From contig JAFREE010000051.1 of NCBI GenBank assembly GCA_019400425.1, positions 62,001 through 126,000 of the forward strand: a stretch of DNA of 64,000 bases, written 5' to 3'. Both the position numbers and the translations under genes were made by a program. The notes below the pieces were generated by a model. It was not told the origin of the DNA. It saw only the letters and a list, made by a program, of their open reading frames with translations, and searched no databases. Positions 41,633-54,320 of this stretch are shown in pieces. The stretch's first letter is position 1; each line of letters begins with the position of its first letter. The DNA is from Hymenochaete sp. R1 (lineage: Eukaryota > Basidiomycota > Agaricomycetes > Hymenochaetales > Hymenochaetaceae).

Positions 41633-42285
41633 TTTGCTTTCTCCCCGCGAATTTGTCCTCGGGATGCTTTATTTCTAAGAGAACAACGAGGTCCACGAAA
41701 GAAAGTGCTGGTGGTATGAGCTCAAGTCAAGTATGCTTGTAACGACTGCGCATCGATTCTAGGGAAGACGCTAATTTTCACGTGACATTTCCCAATTGTA
41801 TTGCCAAAGCCAGGCCATAGTTCAATCGAAATAGATTTCTGCTTTTTCTTCTGACTTACACGACTGCAACCAACTGGTCTAGGAAGGGAGAAATCGTGCC
41901 ATCGTCATTATCTGGGGCCAGAATAATGCTTTTTGAATGCCGAAGGGGAAGTCTCTGCAATGAACTGTATGTGTGTGGATGCTTCCCGTTGACCATCGAC
42001 TTCTTGCTTTCCACTAATTGACGTCTATGGTTAGAAACGAAGACTGTTGTCCGGAACTGTAAGTCTGTTCAAGGACTTTGTAGTGCAGTTTCTGATTGGC
42101 GATAGAAAACAGAGCTCGAATTTGCCTTCGATTGGTTTTCCTGTCCGAGTTTGAGCCGCAGTCACAGTAGGGCTCCACGCTTGTGAGTCAGCGCTTACGT
42201 TCCGCAGCATGAATTGCATGAATATGATCGTATAACGGGAATGGCTGCTCTGCGAAACCGATGTTTCTTCGGCCGGTCCGCCATT

Positions 42286-42327
42286 CGTTGCGTCTTAAAA
42301 GAACTTCGTTGCATCCTAAAAGAACTT
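42286..42327. repeat. Two adjacent 21-bp copies
   Basis: The unit cgttgcgtcttaaaagaactt is followed directly by a copy with two changes (cgttgcatcctaaaagaactt). Confidence 0.9.
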
Positions 42328-42900
42328 GAGTTGTTTCCACTAATGACTCTGATTATCTCCACAGGAAACATGCTCTAAATGCGTCAAAGCTGGCAGCGAC
42401 CAGATCGGTGGTAAGCAACTGTTTCCGATGCCCTGAGCGAACAATAAGCTTCCTCGAGAAACATATTTCAAGGAAGACGAGTGGCAAGCCGAGGTGATAG
42501 ACGAACGGGACCCCGAAGTCACGTATTAAGACGTACAACGAAGGTGAATCGTGTTCGAATGTGTTGCATGACGACAAGGTGACTTCCGTCATGTTTGATT
42601 ATCCTCCCTGTGACTTACGGTATGTACGGATGGATGAATTCACCAGAAACTGAGAGAGCCTGGTTTAAATCCTTGAGTCGAGCGGGATGAGGATGATGAT
42701 CCGGAGAAAGCCGAGAGAGCAGTGCACCGTTCCACTGGATCGTTTAGACTTGTCTTGCTTAACCTTAAACACCTGACGCTCCTTTCGCCACCTTCCTTCC
42801 TTCGTCTTTGCTCCATGAGATCGTCAAATTTTCCGTATACTGTCTATGTCAATTGAGCTTCACACATGGGCTGCTCTTCTCCTGTTCCAGGCGAATCAAG

Positions 42901-42908
42901 TATAAAAG
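42901..42908 (+). promoter_or_regulatory. TATA box of the GSKIP-like gene
   Basis: A perfect tataaaag starts 48 bp before the start codon. This leaves only about 15-20 nt for the 5' UTR if transcription starts 30 bp downstream. Confidence 0.5.
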
Positions 42909-42948
42909 CTCGCACGATATCCTCGGTAGAATCGACAACTTTTAACCA

Positions 42949-43313
42949 ATGTCTCCCTCAGATTCACCTACATTCTTCGCATCGGAGTTGGCACGTGCCC
43001 TTTCTGAGCAACATTTTGGAATTGTAGACTATTCACTCAAGGGAAGCTCGTCCACCGACGCGCATGCCTCGGTCAACCTCCTTGAAGGTGTCCGGCTAGA
43101 CGTCATGCTCAATATTAGAGGATACAAGGTATGCCATATACCAGACTCGAGGCGTATCCGACTAAAACATCGTTGAAGATCCTTGATGCCGTACCTCCTA
43201 TATCATTACCAAAGGGCACCGTCTTCGAAAGTCTGGATGATCTACTCTCCCAGGCAAGTCCCGCCTACCAAACGAAGCGCATGGAAACTCTTGTAGCACG
43301 ACTCTCAGCGTAA
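42949..43313 (+). CDS. GSKIP-domain protein (DUF727)
   Basis: Two exons (42949-43128, 43179-43313) give 104 residues. The spliced protein reads FASELARALSEQHFGIVDYS, then SVNLLEGVRLDVMLNIRGYK, then VFESLDDLLSQASPAYQTKR and ends LVARLSA. The order (helix, beta strands with a Leu-Glu-Gly turn, then a helix ending SPAYxxxR...LxxRL) matches the GSKIP fold. Human GSKIP, an inhibitor and scaffold for glycogen synthase kinase 3 and PKA, has [20 protein letters not shown] at the same place. Fungi also carry this fold at the N-terminus of CLU-type proteins, but here the domain is the whole protein. The intron is 50 bp with gtatgc...gaag. Function in this fungus is inferred from the fold only. Confidence 0.65.
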
Positions 43314-44716
43314 CAAGCGCACAATGTTCTCTATTTCTTCTGCCTCTCTTTTTGACGACCATCTTCCCCATGCCATTTTCGTTCGTGCTTGTACAGTCAG
43401 CTGTGACACAACTCCAATGTTCCACGTAACTTGATCTTCTTGTTTTTTTTCCGTCTCAGGCTGAAATTTCGGCATGCGTAACCTCTGCTGATTTATATGC
43501 ATATTCTTAATGTTTTTTCTTTCTTTTAATTTTGACAGAGCAGGTCAAACAATACACAAGACGTTCAGCAGTGATCGGATTCCAAGTTCCCGTATACACC
43601 GGGCAATGTTCCAGATTCGGACCATGCCATCGATTTCTCAAATCCGTAAGGCTCGGAGTAAACCATGACGTCCTTGTGAATTGTAGAAGCGTCAGTTACC
43701 ATGAAAGAACAGGCGGCCCTTGATGTTTTCTGTACGTACCTAAAACTCTCACAGGTAAGTTCTATTGAATCAGACAAAAGGTTTGAGTTCAGAGTTGGGG
43801 CGGCGATATTTTATCGGCCCTTCTCTTGAATCTCCTTCATGGTCCAAATCTAAACTTACTCACATTAACAGCCGAACTCCGACGGTGCTTCTGGCTTGCC
43901 TGAACTTAGGCTTCTTCAACTCAGTTTGTCTAAATGGTGAGGCCGAGATTCTTTCGCATCGGGGGGCCTGGGAAACTCCCGTCAATCCCCCGAACGTACT
44001 GAGAGATATTAGTGGCTTTGGAGAGGTGAGAAGATTTTTTCTTTCTCGGAGTGCATTGTTCCTGGACATTTTCTCGGGAAGCCCGGCTACACAAAAAGAC
44101 CTTCGCATACTAAGAAAGCCAATCGGGATCCCAAACCCGATTGAGGAGGCGTTCCCCCAATTGCGCCACATCTCTCTTCTACACTCCACTGTGGCCAGAT
44201 TTCTGCTTCTTTGCTATCTGCATACGACCGCTATGATTTCAACGAACCAAGCTTAGGAATTTACTCGGGCAATGACCGGTGCTTGCGGAAAGACCAATTT
44301 ACGTGAAGAGTACAGGGAAAAGATGAGACCGGGCCGAAGGTCATACTATGAGCTACAGTAGTAATCGGATAATAATTGGTCAAATAATCTGGTACATCAC
44401 ACCTGAATAGGAATGTACATAGAAATAACTGCTGATGATCAGAGCTCCGAATAACTATGGTTTTGAAGAAGAATCGGGAAAGAGAAGATGGTGCTACAAG
44501 CAAGTTCTCTGTGAGTCTGGCGTTAGAACGCCATCGTGCGTGCATCGTCTCATCGAATACGACGGACGTAAAGAGATACAAAGAATAATGGAAAGGGTAG
44601 ACGCGTACGTATCTCGAACCATGTACAGGATATTTTACCTTATACGGGACGTTGTTGAGTATCTGTGAGGGAGTTGGTAACTTTGACAGTAAAAATCTCA
44701 GCTCTGTGTCATGATC
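43314..44716. other. Intergenic region with an unassigned open frame
   Basis: A plus frame from about 43765 to 44256 stays open for 163 codons but starts with TTG and has no family signature or internal ATG that fits a full gene. The opposite strand is also open over part of it. It may be a decayed gene, an exon of an unrecognised gene, or chance. Confidence 0.35.
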
Positions 44717-45564
44717 TTAGTAAATCGATGACAATATCGACTCGGGACCGATGAGCGGATGCCCCAAAGAACGACCAAGGTCGTCGACGAAGAGGACTAC
44801 GGCAATGCCGCCTATCACGACCTTCAATATCGCCGACAGAATAACGTTTGCGTGGGTTGCAACCACTCCTGTTCGAGCTAAGCCCATGAAGACTCCTCGA
44901 GAGCCCGTAGACTGCAGAATAGCAAATGTGGATCCTTTCGGAATTATTGCACCATAGCTCGTCGCCTGTACGGAAGCTGCAAGAGATCCTGTGTTGCGAC
45001 ACAGTGTGAGTAATGGACTATAGATGGGGTAGATTATGCAAGCGAGTGACGTAGAGATCACGTACCAGCTCGAACACCTGTTACTGCGAAACCACATGCT
45101 CCAAGTATGAGAAATAATATAGCGCTGCCAAGAAGCACACCAAATCCGAGGGCAAGGAAGACAACTGCGCCAAAGATGAATGTTGCGCATTCGACTGCGC
45201 CAGGAATAAATGCTAGAGCCAGGAGCACGTAGGATATGACCTTCTGAGTGTTGAGCACTAGGTCTCACTTAGCTTGCATCCAGTTTGAGTGAGCCAAGGG
45301 GAACTTACGCTCAGCGTGCGCGACAATCTTGGCGCCCGCGTTTATGCATTGTTTTGCCGTATCGACCACAGCGTTCCAGTCGATTAAATCCCAGAGTTCG
45401 ACGATCGACACTTTCACCGTGTACCCAAGAGTGATGAAGACTTGTTGGATGGTATGCCAGATATCGACGAGTATTCCTTTCAGGCTGTCCAGAGGGGCGT
45501 CGAACTGCGGAAATGTGATCGCTGAGGCCTCGTACAGAGCGACAGTATGAAACGAAGGTGCCAT
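44717..45564 (-). CDS. Ifi-6-16 (ISG12) family membrane protein
   Basis: Three exons on the minus strand (45564-45309, 45257-45066, 44988-44717) give 239 residues. The N-terminal half (to about residue 90) is amphipathic, with IVELWDLIDW, and has no match. The C-terminal half is a chain of hydrophobic, Gly/Ala-rich segments: VVFLALGFGVLLGSAILFLI then LGACGFAVTGVRAGSLAASV, then TFAILQSTGSRGVFMGLA. The GVxAGSLAAxxQ and SxFAxLQSxGxxG pattern is that of the interferon-alpha-inducible 6-16/ISG12 domain; in animals such proteins sit in mitochondrial or ER membranes and affect apoptosis and stress responses. Fungal members exist, but their job is unknown. The splice sites are standard (gtaagt, gtacgt) and each junction preserves the hydrophobic frame. 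Confidence 0.7.
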
Positions 45565-46535
45565 TGTTAACAAGCCTAAGGCACTGTCAGAGTTGTCTAA
45601 GCAGTAGCGCAGTATGCTCTCACCTTGCTGTTACTGGAAAACACGAGGGAGATGAAGAGAAGGTGAAAAGAGAATGAGATGGAAAAGGGGATCGAAAGGC
45701 TGCGCACAAACTTATGTACCCCTCTACCTGCCATTAGACGCGCAGTCGATTTGTAAACATGCTGCAGAGCACATCACATGGAATCGATCCGATGAGGCGC
45801 TTACGGCTGTCAAGAAATACATTGGGAAGAGAAAGTACCACATTTGTCAACACGATAGAGAATGAATCTCCTACCTCCGATGCTGTTGCACAAGCTTTAC
45901 CTTCTACGTGAAGGCCCAGAAGAAGGGACTGAAGGAAAGAAACGGAGTTATGCACAGCGCTTCCAAACAGAGAAGTGTCAAAGTCGCCCTTGCTAGCTGT
46001 GCAAAGCTGACGAATGACTGATGCCAATGTGTGGAGAACTCACTACGCGGGTCGAGGTAGACTTCAGTAAGTCGGATACAGCCACCAAAGTACCTTCAGT
46101 ATCCAAAACTCCGCATTCAGCAGGAGCAATATCAGTAGAGAACTGCTCGGAGTTTCGCTTGAAGGAGCTTCGACTCTCTTAGATGCACTTTTCTCTATCG
46201 GCTTGATAAGGAGCGGAAAACGAAGCGAGGAGCAGAGCGCTTCCAAGAGAAATTTCTCAGCGTGAAAAGCCTTGTATACGCAGAGTCCTGCAGTTTTCAT
46301 ACAGACTGTTCCTTTTGAGTAAGATAACACACGAAATCGACGTAGTGAAAAAAATGAAGGACGAATCTTCGGGCGCTAGTTTCGGGAGAACGACAGAACG
46401 ACAGGATTTTTTTTCACATGTCCCACGCGGTCACGTTACTTTTAACGTCGCGAACCCTGACAAGCCCCGGAAAGTCCTGAGGACTCAGAGGAACGACGCG
46501 AATGTAACTTCGTCAACCACCACCACCTCACAAAC
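45565..46535. other. Divergent intergenic region (Ifi-6-16 / RecQ)
   Basis: About 970 bp between two divergent genes. Short minus-strand frames start at non-ATG codons. I see no gene. Confidence 0.45.
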
Positions 46536-50585
<4,050 letters not shown>

Positions 50586-51020
50586 TAATAGTAGAAGTTT
50601 TCTCTAATATTTGTTGTATAATTCCTGGTGGAGCGAATGTGGAACTCTTGTATGCATGACGGGTCTTAAAATAGAACCGAGTGACGTCATTAAATCTACA
50701 ATAAACCCCACGGCCCGATGAATCCGACGCGTACCTGATCTCAACTCGAACCTGCGGCTGCGCGGACATTACCTTCTTGCCATCCGCACCTCACGTCCTC
50801 AGCCTCACGTTTTATGCAACATACCTGAGCTAGTCGTTAATAGCAGCTAGAGTAAACATTATTGTGGCGCATTACGATAGCTTGAAGACGCCACTAGAAG
50901 GAACAAGGAATTTCTATTCGAGATAATATTGTGAGTGACCATGAATTCACAAACGTCTCCTACCGAACAAGTTATCTTATCTTCAAGATAGATTTCCTTG
51001 GAAACCTCCATGACCTCGTA
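50586..51020. other. Intergenic region between RecQ and C2-protein genes
   Basis: 435 bp, likely 3' UTR of the helicase and promoter of the next gene. No gene found. Confidence 0.5.
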
Positions 51021-52778
51021 ATGTCTAGTACAACTTTTACTGTCCTCATCAAATTCGTCTCTGCCTCCAATGTCCCAGTAGCAGATATCCACAACCTTTC
51101 CGCGGACCCATATATCACTGCTGTTGTTACTTCCACCTCCCGACCTCAGCCACATGAAGAACCACAACTGCGATGGCGAACTCATACGGAACGTGCTACT
51201 CGTGACCCTACGTGGAACGATGTTTGGGTGATCGCCGGTGCACCTACAGATGGATTTAACTTGCGTATGACTCTCGTAGACGAGGACGCGAAGGACCGTG
51301 ACGACCGTTTGGGTCGCGCAGAGGTTAACTTTACGAGTAACATGATGCACGAAGGATACGAATTCGAGAATAAAGAAGTGAAGGTAAAGAAGAGACGTGG
51401 CAGTATAATGCCGTATCTCATGACGTACGGAGCTGCAATGTTGCCTGGACAGCGAGTGCGAAAGCATACGAGGATCGTGCTAAGTGCGAAAGTGGTCGGG
51501 AAAACAAGTAGCAAAGACAACGTCCGCGTTTTCACACTTGGCCCTAGTAAGTTCCCAGATTTCAATATTTGTCTGTGTCTCCTTCTCAAACGAATACCAG
51601 ACGCATACAGTCTGCACTTCTCGTCTCTCATCGGCTCCGTGGTAAATCGAAATAATCAGACGACGAAAGGCAAACCTACCCAAGAGACAGGCAACGAGAA
51701 CAAACCCGCTTCCGCCTCGAGTTTCGTTGCGAGCAAACTGCAGCTTACTGGCCCGGTTCCTCCACAACTGCGTCATCAATACGTCGGGTATAACCTTTTC
51801 ATCAAATGGTTATATACGAAACGCGGAATTGCTGGAAGGGTACTTTTCCACGGCTTGAGGAAACAATATAGAACCGTCTACTCGTACGACAAGAGCACTT
51901 TGTATGGCGTGGTGACCGGTGGCACTCCAGGAAAACCAGGCAACGCCGAGGAGAAAACATTATCGCCACAAGATTATCTGTGCAATGATTCAAGAGCCTT
52001 TGCTCACCAATTTCTTAAGATGGTACATTTCGGACAAGGGGGACGGCTCATGACCTACGTTCTCACACTTGACGGCCAATGGCGTTTTTGCGAGACGGGC
52101 GACGAATTCTCGATAGACTTCCTGAGTAAGCATATGATGCATGCTGACGGGGAACAGATCATAGCGTATGCAGGGGAGTTCTTCGTCAGGAGGATCAGTA
52201 CGGGGGACAAAGAAGGAGAACGAACGCCTGAAGACCACCACTCCGACAATGACCAGAAGCAGAAGGAAAATCGCGACCACCAAGCAGAAGATAGCAACGA
52301 CAAGCATGGTCACGGTAATGGCACGGATGACCCAGATGACGAATCTGACGAAGACCCATCACACTACGAACTCATCATAGACAACGACTCCGGCACGTAC
52401 CGCCCTCCGGAAGACACGCTTCCCGTTCTTCAATCCTGGTTGGCCTCTCCTGACCGTCTGGGCGCCCTCGGACGTGTAACTGCGATGCATTGCTTCTCCG
52501 ACGAGCTCGTCGAGCTAAAGAAGCAGCGGAAGGAACTGAAGAAGAAGCTGGCGGGTGGGAAACTGCCAAAGAGAATGCAGGCGCAGAGGAGGGGATCGAG
52601 TGCGAGTAGTCTTAGGGTGGATGGGAGGAAGTTGAGTAGTGGAGAGGTGGAGAGGATCGTGGAAGAGGCCAAGGAGGACAATGAAGGGAAGATTGAAGAC
52701 GGAGAAATTGGTGGGAAGGATAAGCAGAAGGAAACGAAAGATGAGTCGGAGACGAGGGACTCTGGTGTACAAGTCTGA
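51021..52778 (+). CDS. C2-domain protein of unknown function
   Basis: A single open frame of 585 codons. A 54-bp stretch (51547-51600, gtaagt...accag) has full intron signals and is a multiple of three without a stop, so the spliced form would be 567 residues. The N-terminal domain is a C2 fold: FTVLIKFVSASNVPVADIHN, then DPYITAVV, DPTWNDVWVI and RMTLVDEDAKDRDDRLGRAE, with Asp residues placed to bind calcium. A middle part (QYVGYNLFIKWLYTKRG, VHFGQGGRLMTYVLTLDGQW, MMHADGEQIIAYAGEFFVRR) is conserved-looking but unknown to me. The C-terminus is acidic and Lys/Glu rich, with a coil (ELVELKKQRKELKKKLAGG). It probably attaches to membranes in a calcium-dependent manner, by inference from the C2 domain. 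Start chosen at the ATG just before the C2 strand 1; an earlier in-frame codon is non-ATG. Confidence 0.78.
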   Translation: MSSTTFTVLIKFVSASNVPVADIHNLSADPYITAVVTSTSRPQPHEEPQLRWRTHTERATRDPTWNDVWVIAGAPTDGFNLRMTLVDEDAKDRDDRLGRAEVNFTSNMMHEGYEFENKEVKVKKRRGSIMPYLMTYGAAMLPGQRVRKHTRIVLSAKVVGKTSSKDNVRVFTLGPSKFPDFNICLCLLLKRIPDAYSLHFSSLIGSVVNRNNQTTKGKPTQETGNENKPASASSFVASKLQLTGPVPPQLRHQYVGYNLFIKWLYTKRGIAGRVLFHGLRKQYRTVYSYDKSTLYGVVTGGTPGKPGNAEEKTLSPQDYLCNDSRAFAHQFLKMVHFGQGGRLMTYVLTLDGQWRFCETGDEFSIDFLSKHMMHADGEQIIAYAGEFFVRRISTGDKEGERTPEDHHSDNDQKQKENRDHQAEDSNDKHGHGNGTDDPDDESDEDPSHYELIIDNDSGTYRPPEDTLPVLQSWLASPDRLGALGRVTAMHCFSDELVELKKQRKELKKKLAGGKLPKRMQAQRRGSSASSLRVDGRKLSSGEVERIVEEAKEDNEGKIEDGEIGGKDKQKETKDESETRDSGVQV

Positions 52779-53003
52779 TTCATGTCTTGTTAATTTCTTG
52801 GGACTCGGACTAATGTGTGCGAACCGTTGTTTTAACTTTATTCTTGTTGTTACCCGCTCCCTCACCTTTCGTTCATTGTTGATGTTGTCCAACCACTGAT
52901 AAACAGTTTACACTCTTCATTTATACATGTAGCCAAACATAGATGCTAGTCTGTATCTACTGCAGACGCCGTTCTATGTTGATTAGCAATGGGTACCGAC
53001 AAC

Positions 53004-54123
53004 TCAAGCTCCATTTTGACCAGGCTCCTCATTTAAAACGACTGGTAATCCAATCTGCTTAATCTTGACACCTATCTCGAATAAATAATCCAAGCACTGA
53101 CACGACAGTTTTCAGTCTTGCACAAGGGAAACAAGTGCGAACAACTTACCTCGGTTTGAGTTTTTGCCTTCTCCCAGTCGGGTCCTAGAGAACATGTCAG
53201 TGAAGGCATACTTCCTTAGTAATTGGCCACTAACCCCAGACATAAATGCCGTGTCGCCTCACTAGGACAGCGGGTGCGTCAGGATATTCCTTCATCGCCT
53301 AGAATAAGGATCGTTTTATGAGCCACTTCATGTACATCGCGATTGTACCGTTCATTCACCTCAGCCATACTGTCCTTCAGATCTTCCTCGTTCGGCGTAT
53401 TTTCAATGATGGGGACAACGAGTGTGTCGAGGTAAGAAAGAGCCTTTCCCATCCCTCCTATCTTGAGACCTTTGATCATCTAAAGACGGGTGAGCAAGTT
53501 TTCAAAAGCGATACGAAGCTGTTTACCTCCTGAACGCCTAAGTTACTACAATGAGGAGCACAAAGTATAAGAAGAAGCTGACTTGATGAGAGATACGAAA
53601 CTCCTTCCCCGGCCATAGTAAGGTGGCCATAACAGCATGCTGCGAATGGGTATGAATGCATGCGCCCGCAGCGCGCAAATCATATGCATTCCAAAATAGA
53701 GGTGTACAGGCCGATTCCTTCAAGTTTTGTTTCGGTTTCCTCAGAAAGACACGTTCGTGCGGGGAGTTTTCGGTCTTGGGTGGCGTGGGATACGGAAGAA
53801 CGAAGATGTGGTCTGGCTGTATGCGCTCTTTCTGTACGCCAGAGGGAGCGATGTATACATGGTCACTGCAACAAGTTCGGACCTCCGTAAAAATCGATGT
53901 AATCGGTGAGAGTGACAGACTTACTCATCACGAATGCTAATGCCGCCTCCAGTACCAGTGACCCATCCGAGTTCATAGAAAAGCTTGCAGAGCTCTGGGA
54001 TCAAATTTGCCGGCTGAACCAATCAAATCCAACCCAGAGGTCATTGATACTCGTGACAAGGCGCGTCGGAAGACATACATGTCTAGGATCCTCAGATTTA
54101 ACAAGATGGTCTGAATCTGCCAT
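53004..54123 (-). CDS. MDE1: Methylthioribulose-1-phosphate dehydratase (methionine salvage)
   Basis: Eight exons on the minus strand (54123-54079, 54013-53925, 53865-53583, 53529-53527, 53479-53360, 53298-53235, 53184-53150, 53096-53004) give 243 residues, against 242 in human APIP. The enzyme removes water from 5-methylthioribulose-1-phosphate in the cytoplasmic methionine salvage pathway. Class II aldolase-type blocks are [40 protein letters not shown], the metal-binding [71 protein letters not shown] and CLDYLFEI. The zinc His residues of the HTH motif and the later RRHG His are present. The conserved Glu of HQEMIKG, the proposed catalytic acid/base (Glu139 in APIP), is encoded by a separate 3-nt exon with a good acceptor (gcgttcag) and donor (gtaaac). 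Without it the protein would lack this Glu. Confidence 0.92.
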
Positions 54124-54320
54124 GCTGGTCGAAAGCAAGTTCCAACAACGCCTGCAGAACGAGAAAATTCTGGCTGCTCAGTACACGGCACGCGAAGGCG
54201 CTTCGGTAAGGCGCAATGATCGGCGTTGATCCGCTGGCCGGGCATTGAAATAATTCGGAAATTGTTCAAACTTTGAGACGTCGACAACTACTCAGCATAT
54301 TTGTGGGCCTCTTGCGCACA
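54124..54320. promoter_or_regulatory. Short divergent promoter MDE1 / DHR1
   Basis: Only 197 bp separate the two start codons, so both genes must share this promoter region. No TATA box is obvious on either strand. Confidence 0.5.

Larger units (their letters stand above)
41633..42948. other. Divergent intergenic region (VPS45 / GSKIP-like)
   Basis: About 1.3 kb with no supported gene. A minus frame at 42353-42592 starts with ATG (79 codons, hydrophobic middle), but it has no family match and no splice partner. A two-copy 21-bp repeat lies at 42286-42327. Confidence 0.45.

Noticed and set aside
42353..42592. Minus-strand ATG frame of 79 codons
   Set aside because: No motif, no splice partner, and it lies in a divergent promoter region. 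Too weak to call a gene.
53527..53537. An 11-nt exon (gcgttcaggag) in MDE1 instead of the 3-nt exon
   Set aside because: It has an acceptor (acttag), but 11 nt would shift the frame between two phase-0 junctions. Only the 3-nt version keeps frame and the HQEMIKG motif.
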